Source: Actinacidiphila alni
GTDB lineage: Bacteria > Actinomycetota > Actinomycetes > Streptomycetales > Streptomycetaceae
Reading direction: 5' to 3'
Assembly: GCF_900112845.1 (NCBI RefSeq)
Contig: NZ_FONG01000003.1
Location: 434,001-498,000, forward strand
DNA: 64,000 nucleotides
Shown here: piece after piece, positions 1 to 10,400 of the stretch
Numbering within the stretch: the first letter of the stretch is position 1
How the letters are laid out: each line of letters starts with the position of its first letter
Notes under the pieces: model-generated
Seen by the model: the letters and a program-made list of their open reading frames with translations, nothing else
The model's database searches: none
Told to the model about the DNA's origin: nothing
Program-made: the position numbers and the translations under genes

Positions 1-3000
1 CCCGGGGCAGCCGGGCCACTTCCCCGGCCAGCAGCGCCGCCACGGAATCCGCGTCCCCGGGCGGCACGTCGACCTGCACCACCCGCGCCCCGTCCCGCTC
101 ATGGCCGAGCGTCGCCACCAGCCCGGCGACCGGCGCCCGCTCGTACGCGACCGGGTCGTCCGGACCCACGGACACCGCATGACTGGTCACGACGTATACC
201 GCCGTCGCGTCGGCGCTGTCCCCGAACAGCCCGAGCAGGGCGTGCAGTTCGGCCCGCGCGGCATCGGGCGCTATAGCGACACCGCCGCCGTACGCCCGCA
301 GGTCGACCACCGTCGTGGGGCGGTCGTGAGCCGTGGCCGCGCCGGTTGCCTGCGACCGTGCGTGACCACTCGCCTGTACGTCGGACCGGGAGGCGGCCTG
401 CGCGCCCACAACGCCGCCGTGGGGTCCGCCCGTGTCCGCCGTGGTCCGGGCCGCAAGGGTGGGGCCGTCCGTGCCGGTGGCCGTCGCCGCGTCGCCGTCC
501 TTCACCAGGACGCAGCGCCGCCCCGCCGCCTCCAAGGTGCGGGCCAGCCGTTTGGCGACGCCCTCGGTGTCGGCGAGTATCAGGACCGCGCCCCCCGCCG
601 GGGCCGAGGCCGTGGTGAGCGCACGGGGTACCCAGACGGGGCGGTGGAAGTGGTCGGGCACCGTGCCGTCGTCCGGGTCCGGGCCGGACGCGGTGAAACC
701 GCCCGCCTCGAAACGGGCCCGGATCGCGGTGCGTTGGATCTTGCCGATCTCGGTCTTGGGGATGTCGGACGGCTCGACGGCCAGCACATGGCGGGGGTTG
801 ACGCCGATCCGGTCGAGCACGGCGCGGCGGACGGTGCGGATCGCGTCGTCCCGGTCGGCGCCGTCACGCGGGTGGAAGAAGACGGCCAGTTCGTCCGTGG
901 TGGCGGCGGCCGTCCGCACCGCGACGGCGGCGGTGAACGACGGCTCGACGCAGGCCAGTTCGTCGACCACGGACTCGATCTCGTGGCTGTGGTAGTTGAC
1001 GCCGTTGAGGATGACGACGTCCTTGGCGCGGCCGGTGAGGGTGAGGCGGCCGCCCTCGACCCGGCCCAGGTCACCGGTGTCGAACCAGCCGTCGGGCGTG
1101 AAGGCGGCGGCGTTCTGTTCCGGCGCCGCGTCGTAGCCGGTGGTGACGGTGGCGCCGCGCACCTGGAGGCGGCCGATGTCGCTCTCGCGCAGCACGCGCG
1201 GCTCGGCGTCCGGGCCGTCCACGATGCGCAGCGCGCACCCCGGCAGGGGGGCTCCGACCTCCACGAAGGCGTCCTCGTCCGCGGTGGTGGTGAGCGTGAA
1301 GCGGTCGGAGTAGACCATCGCGGAGGACGTCTCCGACATGCCCCAGGCGGGCCGCATCGCCGTGCCCGGCAGACCGTACGGTGCCAGCAGCCGCAGCCAG
1401 CGGCGGGCCACCCGGGCGACGATCGCCTCACCGGCGTTCATCACGAAGCGCAGCGGCGACAAGTCCCAGTCGGCGCCGCGCCGTTCGAGGTCGGCGGCGC
1501 GGTCGTCGACAAGGCCGAAGGCGAAGTTGGGCGCCCAGGTGGTGGTGGCCCGGAAGCGGTGCGCCAGGTCCAGCCAGCGCAGCGGATCCTGGAGGACCCA
1601 GCGGGTCGGCGCGTGCACCTGGCGGCAGCCGAGGAAGACGTCGCGCAGATGGAACATCACCACACCGCCGACATGGTCCAGCGGCAGCCAGTTGACCGAT
1701 ACGTCGTCGCGCCGCAGCCCGTTGACGGCGGTGGTGGCCGCGCAGCGGGACAGGACATTGCGGTGCCGGAGCACCACGGCCTTCGGGCGGCCGGTGCTGC
1801 CGGAGGTCAGCATCAGCAGGATCGGGTCGTCGGGTTGCGCCGGATGCGGCTCGGCGGGCACGGCCGCCGCGCCGATCGCGTCGGCACCCGCGGTACGCAG
1901 CCCGGGCCAGTCCTCCGCCGCTGCTTCGCGCAGCTCGGCGAGCCGCCCGCCGGCGGTGACCACCAGCGGCTTCCCCAGCAACTCCCAGGCGCCCCGCAGC
2001 CGTTCACCGGCAGCGTCGCGTACGCGGTAGTCGGCGGGCACGGCCAGCGGCACCGCGACCTGGCCGCCGAGCAGGCACGCCCACAGGACGGTCACGAAGT
2101 CCGTGTGGTCCTCCAACTGGAGGATGACCCGGTCGCCGGCGTCGAGCCCCAGCTCCCGCAGCCCGGTCAGGGCCCGCAGCGCCCGGTCGTGCAGTTCGGC
2201 ATATGTCAGCCGGGTCTCGCCGCCGTCCTCGCGCAGCAGGACGAGGTCGCCGGTCGCGGTCCCGGCGGCCCGCAGCAGCGTGTCGACCAGGGTGCGGTCG
2301 GCGATCACCGGGGCCGGGCCGCCGTCCACGAGGGCGGCGGGGCGCTCGTCCGCGTCACTCTCGCCCTCTGGTTTCGCGACGCGCGCGGAATCCGAGCCGT
2401 GACGCACCAACGCGTCCCCGCCACCGGACTCATGCGTCCCGTCGGGACGCTCCGGCGCCGGGACGGGCACGCGCGCCAACGGCGTCGGCACGGCCTCGGT
2501 GGGCAGCACCGCGATCCGCGTGTCCGGGTGGGCGTCGCGCAGGCGGGCCTCAAGACGCCGCGCCTCCTCCCGGTCCGCCACCGGCAGCCGCAGCAGTTCG
2601 GGGACGTCCACCTCGCCGGACGGCGTGAGCGGCAGCCGGGACACCGGCAGCACGGACCCCGGCACGGGCAGCAGCGCGCCGAGCGCGTCGGGATCGACCG
2701 GCCCCGACGGTACGACATAGGCGAGCAGTTCGGGTGCGCCGCCGTCCGGGGCGTCGGCCGCGAGCCGCGGCACCACCGCGACGTCCGCCAACGCCGGTGC
2801 GGCCAGCAGCAGTCGCTCCTCGATCTCGGCCGGCCGGACCGTCACCTCACCGATCCGTACGACATCGGGCACGCGCCCGTCCGGCCCGACCGCGTTGAGG
2901 ACCCGCACACTGCCGTCGGCCCGGACGAGTCCGCGCTCCCCGGTCGGCGTGCCGTCCTGCGCGGGATCGGCCGTACTGTCCGCCGCGTACACCTGTCCCG

Positions 3001-4444
3001 CCACGCCCTCCGGCGGCACTCGGCCCGCGCGGTCCAGCACCAGCAGCGGGCCCGCGGCCCGTATCCGTGCGCGCAGCGCCCGCTCGTCCTCCTCGGAGCG
3101 CAGCGGCAGCGTGTCGAGGGGGGCCTTGGGATCACGGACGGCGGCGGTCAGCAGATTGCGGAAGTGGGCGACGATGCGGCGCGCGGTGGCGGCGTCGAAC
3201 AGGTCGGTGTCGTGGACGAGGGAGCCGTGCAGCCGGTCCGGGTGCTCCCACACGTGGAGTTCGAGGTCGAAGCGGGTGGACTCCTCCTCGTCGTCGATCC
3301 GTTCGACGTCCAGGCCGCCGAGTTCCAGCCGTTGGTCGGCGAAATTCTGCAGTGCGAAGAGGACTTGGAACAGCGGATTGCCGCCGCCGTCCCGGCCGCC
3401 CGAACCGCCGCCCAGCGTACGGACGATGCCGTCGACGGGCGTGTCCTGGTGGGCCAGCACGTCCATCGAGGCGGTCCGCGTCCTGGCGAGCAGCTCCGCG
3501 AAGGACGACTCGCCCGCGACGTCGACCCGTACCGGCAGTGTGTTGACGAACAAGCCCATCAGCGGCGCGAGTTGGTCGTTGTCGCGGTTGGCGAGCAGGG
3601 TGCCGACGACGATACGTTCGCCCGCGCCGTAGCGGTGCAGCAGCGCGTTCCACGCGGCCAGCAGCGTCATGTGCAGCGTGACGCCGTAGCGCGCGGCCAG
3701 GTCGCGCACGGCGCGGGCGGTGTCGGGCGGCAGGTCGAAGTCGACGCGCGCGCCGTTGAAGGAGGGGCGGGCGGGGCGCGGCCGGTCGGTGGGCAGCGTG
3801 ATCCGCGGCGGCCTGTCGCCCAGCACGTCGCGCCAGTGCGCGAGCCGCTCCTCCAGCACCTCGGGCGTCAGCGTCGTGCGCTGCCACTCGGCGTAGTCCG
3901 CGTACTGAATGGGCAGTTCCGGCAGCTCTGCCCTGGCGCCGGAGATCTCCGCCCGGTAGTACGCGTCGAGTTCGCTGACGAGCAGGCCGAGCGACCAGCC
4001 GTCGGTGGCGATGTGGTGCAGGCAGAACACCAGCAGGTGGTCGTCGTCGGCGAGCCACAGCAGCCGCGCCCTGACCGGTGGCCCCGCCATGAGGTCGAAG
4101 GGCGCGCGGATCACCTCGCGCAGGCTCGCCGCCACCCGCGGATCGGCGGTGGCGGGTTCCGCCGGCGGCGGTCCTTCCAGCGCGCTGACCTCCAGCGGGA
4201 CGGCCGCGTCCTCGTGCACGAACTGGCTCAGCGAACCGCCGGGCCCCGCCGCGTAGGTGGTGCGCAGGATCTCGTGCCTGGCCACCACCCGGTCGAGCGC
4301 GCGGCCCAGCGCCCCGGCGTCCAGGGCGCCGCGCAGCCGCAGCACCAGCGGCACGTTGTACGTCGGATTCCCGGGGTCGAGACGGTGGAAGAACCACATG
4401 CGCTCCTGGTCGAAGGAGGCCGGGAATTCCAGAGGTGCGGGCAT
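1..4444 (-). CDS. NRPS/PKS-type protein: C, orphan A-subdomain, acyl-AMP ligase, start of KR (3' end outside window)
   Basis: The ATG at 4444 lies 3 bases after the stop of the upstream gene, so this is the last visible gene of the siderophore assembly-line operon. It runs off the left edge after about 1481 codons. Residues ~1-440 are a condensation domain with an intact HHIATDG motif. Residues ~460-620 resemble only the C-terminal subdomain of an adenylation domain (RADGSVRVL, LPLTPSGEVD), with the catalytic Lys of GKVD replaced by Glu. Residues ~740-1250 form a complete acyl-AMP ligase (LTSGSTGRPK at ~876, TGDLGR, GKIQRTAI at the end). It carries the NWLPLDHVGG signature that I associate with carboxylic-acid ligase domains in PKS proteins. 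From ~1262 the sequence (FHRPVWVPR, then a Rossmann-like stretch) looks like the structural half of a PKS ketoreductase. The ligase substrate cannot be read from sequence. A carrier protein and releasing domain are expected beyond the edge. Confidence 0.85.
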   Translation of the reverse strand, partial: MPAPLEFPASFDQERMWFFHRLDPGNPTYNVPLVLRLRGALDAGALGRALDRVVARHEILRTTYAAGPGGSLSQFVHEDAAVPLEVSALEGPPPAEPATADPRVAASLREVIRAPFDLMAGPPVRARLLWLADDDHLLVFCLHHIATDGWSLGLLVSELDAYYRAEISGARAELPELPIQYADYAEWQRTTLTPEVLEERLAHWRDVLGDRPPRITLPTDRPRPARPSFNGARVDFDLPPDTARAVRDLAARYGVTLHMTLLAAWNALLHRYGAGERIVVGTLLANRDNDQLAPLMGLFVNTLPVRVDVAGESSFAELLARTRTASMDVLAHQDTPVDGIVRTLGGGSGGRDGGGNPLFQVLFALQNFADQRLELGGLDVERIDDEEESTRFDLELHVWEHPDRLHGSLVHDTDLFDAATARRIVAHFRNLLTAAVRDPKAPLDTLPLRSEEDERALRARIRAAGPLLVLDRAGRVPPEGVAGQVYAADSTADPAQDGTPTGERGLVRADGSVRVLNAVGPDGRVPDVVRIGEVTVRPAEIEERLLLAAPALADVAVVPRLAADAPDGGAPELLAYVVPSGPVDPDALGALLPVPGSVLPVSRLPLTPSGEVDVPELLRLPVADREEARRLEARLRDAHPDTRIAVLPTEAVPTPLARVPVPAPERPDGTHESGGGDALVRHGSDSARVAKPEGESDADERPAALVDGGPAPVIADRTLVDTLLRAAGTATGDLVLLREDGGETRLTYAELHDRALRALTGLRELGLDAGDRVILQLEDHTDFVTVLWACLLGGQVAVPLAVPADYRVRDAAGERLRGAWELLGKPLVVTAGGRLAELREAAAEDWPGLRTAGADAIGAAAVPAEPHPAQPDDPILLMLTSGSTGRPKAVVLRHRNVLSRCAATTAVNGLRRDDVSVNWLPLDHVGGVVMFHLRDVFLGCRQVHAPTRWVLQDPLRWLDLAHRFRATTTWAPNFAFGLVDDRAADLERRGADWDLSPLRFVMNAGEAIVARVARRWLRLLAPYGLPGTAMRPAWGMSETSSAMVYSDRFTLTTTADEDAFVEVGAPLPGCALRIVDGPDAEPRVLRESDIGRLQVRGATVTTGYDAAPEQNAAAFTPDGWFDTGDLGRVEGGRLTLTGRAKDVVILNGVNYHSHEIESVVDELACVEPSFTAAVAVRTAAATTDELAVFFHPRDGADRDDAIRTVRRAVLDRIGVNPRHVLAVEPSDIPKTEIGKIQRTAIRARFEAGGFTASGPDPDDGTVPDHFHRPVWVPRALTTASAPAGGAVLILADTEGVAKRLARTLEAAGRRCVLVKDGDAATATGTDGPTLAARTTADTGGPHGGVVGAQAASRSDVQASGHARSQATGAATAHDRPTTVVDLRAYGGGVAIAPDAARAELHALLGLFGDSADATAVYVVTSHAVSVGPDDPVAYERAPVAGLVATLGHERDGARVVQVDVPPGDADSVAALLAGEVARLPR

Positions 4445-4447
4445 GAC

Positions 4448-7400
4448 TCAGTCCTCCGCTGCGGGACGGGTGGTACGGGCGGCCCGGCGCGGGCTCGGCG
4501 CGATGGCGGCGGTGCCGGGGCCCGCGGTACGGGACTCCTCGACCAGTCCGGCGAGCACCGCCACCGTCGGTGTGCCCGCGTCGAAGAAGGACCGCACCGA
4601 CAGGGACACGCCCAGCTCCTCGCGGAGCCGGGTGATCAGCTGCATGGCGAGCAGAGACTCGCCGCCGAGGTCGAAGAAGTCGTCGTGCGCGCCGACCCGG
4701 TCGATGCCGAGGACGGTGGCCCAGGCCCGCGCGACCGTACGTTCCAGGTCGTTGCGGGGTTCGGCGTACGGGGTGGCCAACGCAGGGCGCTGGTTGAAGG
4801 CCGAGCCGCCGCCGTACAGGCCGCCGCCGGCTTCCGGCCGGTCGTCGTCGGGCGTGTCGGACGGCCGCTCGCGGTCGGGCGCGGGCGTGTCGACCAGCTT
4901 GAGCACGAGCGGCCCGGAGCCGTCCGTAAGGGCGCCGGCGACACCGGCAAGCGCGGCGGCCGTGTCCGGCGGAAGGATCTCCACGCGTCCGCCCGCCGCC
5001 TCCAGCCGCCGAATTCGCTCCGCCGTCTCGGTCGATACGGCCCCCGGGCCGTCGCCGGGCGCACCCGCCGGCCCGGCGCGGCGGGCGGTCAGCAGGGCGT
5101 GGTCGGCCTCGCGCAGCCGCTCGCCGTCCCCCGGATACACCTCGAGCGCGTCGTAACCGGAGTCCGCGAGCAGCGCGCGCCAGCCGGCCGGCGGCAGCAG
5201 CGGGGAGTGTTCGCGCAGGTCGTCGGAGAAGTACCACCAGCCCTCGAAGAGCCCGGCGGTCAGCATCGACGGCCGCCGCTGCGAGGTGGCCTCCAGCAGG
5301 AACAGCCGCCCGCCCTCGCCCAGCAGCGACCGGACGTTCCCGACCGTGGTGCGCAGATCCGGCGTCGCGTGCAGCACATTGAACGCGAGCACCACGTCGA
5401 AGCCGCCCGCCTCGTACCCCTGCGGCGCCGGGTCCGCGGAGATGTCCAGCACCCCGAACCGCATGAAATCGATGTCCTTGGCGGCGGCGGTGCGCTGGCC
5501 CGCCAGCACGAAGGACCTGCCGAGGTCGGTGAAGTGGTATTCGACACCGGGGATGCCCTTGAGCGCGTCGGCGACGTCCCAGGTCAGATAGCCGCGCCCG
5601 GCGCCGACCTCCAGGACCCGGAGACGCCCGCCCTCGGCCTGCCGGGCCAGGCGCGCCACGGCCTGCGCGACCAGCCGGGTGTGCACGGCCACATCACTGG
5701 TGCCGACCCGCTGGTCCACCACCTCCTGCGAGATGTCGTCCGAGCCGTCCGGCAGCAACACCTGATGCCCGGGCACCGTACCGCCGAGCACCTCCGGGTA
5801 GCGGTCGGCGCAGCGCCGCAGCAGCGCCAGTTCGTCGGCGCGGTCCGGGTGGCGGGCCAGGACCGCGGCCTCCAGCGCGTCGATCCCGGCCTCCGCGTCC
5901 GGGTCGGGCGCCTGGCCGGGTGCCTGGCCGGGCGGCGTACGGAAGGTCACGGCGCCGTCGGCGTCGCTGACCAGGTGGCCGTCCTCCGCGAGCACGGCGA
6001 GCATCGCGTCGAGGAACGGCCGGTAGGCGGGCACGACGTCGACGGTCTCCGCGATCGCGTCGGCCGTGCTGCGCGCGCCGTCGCCGGTACGGACACCGGC
6101 GCCGTGCAGGAAACGCAGGATGTAGCGCGCGCACAGGGTGTCCAGGTCGCGCTGGAGGTCGGCCGGCGGGTGCTCCACCTTGATCCGGCCGCGCAGCAGC
6201 TCGTCGTCCTCGGTCAGCAGACCCGCCTCGCGGGCCGCGTCGATGTGCGCCACTGCCGAGGACCTGACCGCGGGGGTCGCGGCGCCCGGACCGGTGACCG
6301 TCGGGCCGGAGAACGCCGGATCGGCGGCCACCGGATCGGAGATCGCCGGATCGGTGACCAGCAGGCGGCTGCCCGCCGCGGCGAGTTCCAGCGCGCGGCC
6401 GAAGGCCGGCTCCCGCAGCCCGTCCGGTACGAGATACGTCCCCGACTCGACGGTACGGCGCGGCGCGTCCATCCAGAAGCGGCGCCGCTGGAAGGCGTAG
6501 CCGGGCAGCGGGATCCGCCGGCGCGGGCGGTCGTCGTACGGCGCGTGCCGGCCGATCGTGCCGCCCGCCGTCCACACATTGCCGAGCGCCGCCAGCAGCG
6601 CCTCGGCGTCGCCGTAGCCGTCCCGGGGGTGGCGCATCGCGGAGACGGCGACCGCGTCGCGGCCGAGCTGGAGCCCGGCCAGCCGGGTCAGGCCGCGCCC
6701 CGGGCCGACCTCCAGCAGCACCGGGCGGTACGCGTCGTGCAGGGCGGCCAGGCCGTCGGCGAAGCGGACCGTCTCCCGGGTGTGGCGCAGCCAGTAGCCG
6801 GGGTCGGTGGCCTGGTCGGCGGTGAGGGGCGCGCCGGTCAGATTGGAGATCAGCGGGGTGCGCGGCGCGCGCAGCGTGACGCGCGCGAGCGCCTTCGCGT
6901 ACTCGGGCAGCATCGCGTCCAGCACCCCGGAGTGCACGGCGGTCGCCAGTCGCAGTCGCGAATGGTCCACACCCTCGGCGATGAGCTGCCGCTCCAGCGC
7001 GTCGATCTCGTCGGCGGGTCCCGACACCGAGCAGTGCAGCGGACCGTTGACCGCCGCGATGCCCAGACCACCGGTCAGCCGGCCCCGCAGCTGCTCCTCG
7101 GAGAGCAGCATACTGAGTGTCGCGCCGCCCGCGAGCAGCATCAGCCGCTCCCGTTCGGCGACCAGCGGCAGCACGTCGTCCAGCGAGATCACCCCGGCCA
7201 GGCAGGCGGCGGTGTACTCACCGAGGCTGTGCCCGAGCATGGCCACGGGGGTGACGCCGTACGCGGCGAGCTGCCGGGCGATCGCGTAACCCGTGGCGAC
7301 GACGCCCACGAAACCGCCGCCGTCCGCGGCGAGTTCGGCGTGCAGATCCCGGCCGTGACGGGCCATCACCGAAGCGCATGCGTCGAGCGCGGCACGGAAC

Positions 7401-10400
7401 TCCGGCTCGGACCCGTACAGTTCGGCGCCCATGCCCGCGAACTGCGTGCCGCCGCCCGGGAACAGCAGCGCCACCTGCCTGCCGTCGGCGGCCTCTCCCG
7501 CGCTGCCCGCGCCCTCGCGCAGCGCCCGCACCGCCGTGCCCAGATCCGGCGCGGTGACCGCGCGCCGGTAGGCGAACTCCTCGCGCCCGGAACGCAAGGT
7601 GTGGGCCACGTCGCGCGGGTCGAGCCAGGGCCTTGCCACCAGATGGTCGGCCAGCTCGGCGGCGCTGTCGGCCAGCGCCTGCGGCGACTTGGCGGACAGC
7701 GTGAACAGGTGGCGGCGGGTGTCGGACGCGGCCACCGCCGACGAGGGCGGTCCGGTCCGGTGGGCGGCCTGTACGGGCGCCTCCTGGAGGATCACGTGCG
7801 CGTTGGTGCCGCCGATGCCGAAGGAACTGACGCCCGCGCGCCGCGGCTCGCCCGGCACCCGCTGCCAGGGAGTGCGGCCCGTGGCGACCCTGAACGGGCT
7901 GCCGTCCAGCGGGATCAGCGGATTCGCCCGCTCGAAGTGCAGGCTCGGCGGTATCGCCTCGTGCTCCAGCGCGAGCACCGTCTTGATCACCCCGGCCACG
8001 CCCGCCGCCGCGTCCAGGTGACCGACGTTGGTCTTGACCGAGCCGATCGCGCACGCGCCCGGCCGCTCCGCGGTGTCCGGATCGGTCGCGAACGCGTCGA
8101 GCAGCGCCTGGAGTTCGATCGGATCGCCCACCGGGGTGCCGGTGCCGTGCGCCTCGACGTACGAGATCGCGCTCGCCGCGACACCCGCCGCGGCGTGGGC
8201 GGCGAGGATCACCTCGGTCTGCCCGGCCGCGCTGGGCGCCGAGAAACCGGCCTTGCGGTCGCCGTCGTTGTTGACCGCGGAACCCTTGACGACCGCGCGG
8301 ATCGTGTCGCCGTCGGCCAGCGCGTCCGCGAGCCGCTTCAGCACCAGCACACCGACGCCGTCGCCGGGGAACATCCCGTCGGCCGCCGCGTCGAAGGAAC
8401 GGCAGCGCCCGTCGGGGGAGAGCGGGCCGTCCGGCATGTAGTGATAGCCGGTCCTGGGCGACGGGTTGAGCGACGCGCCGCCCGCGAGCGCGACGTCGCA
8501 ACTGTGGTCGAGCAGGTCGCGGCAGGCCAGGTGCAGCGCCACCAGCGAAGTGGAGCAAGCCGTCGAGACGCTGATGCCGGGTCCGGTCAGGCCCAGCTCG
8601 TAGCAGACTCGAGTGGCGAAGGAACTGGGGGAGTTGGCCGAGATCGCGGGCAGCAGGGCCATCGAGTTGGGCGCGTCGGCGATGTGCGGGTGCACCTTGT
8701 CGAGGAAGTAGCGGCTCTGGCTCGCCCCTGCGTACACCCCGATCAGGCCGTCGTACTCGCGCGGCGCGCACCCCGCCTGCTGGAGCGCGTGATAGGCGCA
8801 TTCGAGGAACAACCGCTGCTGCGGGTCCAGGAGTTCGGCCTCGGTCGGGCGGAAGCCGAAGAAGTCCGCGTCGAAGAGGTCGATGCCGTCCACGGCCGCC
8901 TCGACCTTGACCAGATTCGGGTCCGCCAGCTCGCGCGGGTCGTTCCCGGCCGCCACGAACTCCTCGTCCGTGAAGGGCTTGGCGGCCTCGCGGCCTTCGA
9001 CGAGCCCGGCCCAGAAGTCGTCGAGCGACGAGGAGCCGGGGAAGCGCCCGGCCATCCCGACGATGGCGATGTCGAGTTCCGGGTCGTAGTCGGGTCCGGG
9101 GTCCGCGACGGCGTCCACGGCGTCCGTGACTCGCGCGGTGTCCGTGGCGGGGGCGCGGTCCGGGGCGCGGCCGTGCTCGGTGGCGGGGCCGGGTCTGGTG
9201 TCCGCGCCGGGAGCGAGGCCGGGCGCTTGGTGGGGCGCGGGGGCCGGGGCGGGGGTCTGCGGAGTACGGGAGTCGGGTGCGGACATGGTGGGTGTCCCTT
9301 CCTGGCGCGGCAGGGCCGGCCGGGCATCGCCGGCCGGTCGGGGGAGGCGTTGCTGGGGTACGGTCCCCGCCAGCCGCGGCGGGGCGGCGTCGTGCGGGAC
9401 CGTTTCGTACGGGGCGGTGCGGGAGGCCGGGGACGGGACGGCTCCGTGCGGGGCGCCCGCCGCCAGCTCCTCGATCAGGGCGGCGAACCGGTCCGCCAGC
9501 CGCTGCGTGGTGGACGCGGTGAACATGTCGGTGCGGGCGGTCACGGTGACCGTCATCGCACCCGTGCCGTCCGCGTCGTCGGCCACATCGAGGACCAGGT
9601 CGAAACGCGCGGTGCCGGGGTCGAGCGGATACTCGGCGCAGCGCACCCCCGGCAGGTCCAGGCCGCTGAGCAGGCTGGAACGGTAGGAGAACATCACGTC
9701 GAACAGGCGCGGCGCCCCGCCCCCGCGGTCCGGGCGCGCGTCCTCCACGACCGTCTCGAAGGGCACGTGCTGGTGCGCGTACGCCTCGGCGCACAGCGCG
9801 CGGACCCGGGCCAGCAGTCCGGTGAAGGCGGGGCCCTCGCCGCCGGGCGGACCGACGTCGACGGGCAGCACCATCACATTGCCGAAGTTGCCGATCAGCG
9901 GCTCGAATTCGGGCCGGGGCCTGCGCACCACAGGTGTGCCGAAGGGCACCCGCCCGCTCGCGCCGTGCCGCCGCAGCAGCAGCGCGGCAGCCGTGAGCAG
10001 CACCATGTACGGGGACGCCTGTTCGGTACGGGCCAGCGCCCGTATCCCCTCGGCCGCCTCGCGCGACACCGCCGCCCTGCGCCTGACCCCCTGCCGGGGC
10101 GCCCGCGCCGGGCGCGGCTGGTCGGCGGGCAGACGGACGGCGCCGCCGGGGCCGGCGAGCAGCCGCCGCCAGTAGCCGCGCGACTCCTCGAACGCGGCGC
10201 CGCGCAGCTCGTCGGCCTCCCAGCGCGCGAAGTCGGCGTACTGCCGGTCCACGGGCGCGCCTGCGTCGTCGCGGTAGGCGGCCGAAACCTGGCCGAGCAG
10301 GATCTCCCACGACAGGTCGTCGCAGGCGATGTGATGGATCGTCAGGAACAGCAGGTGCTCGCGCGGCCCGCTCCGCAGGAGCAGCAGCCGCAGCGGCAGA

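Noticed and set aside
7218-10310. A 1030-codon minus-strand frame within the C-KS-AT gene
   Set aside because: It is an out-of-frame reading of the C-KS-AT region; the real frame has all KS and AT motifs.
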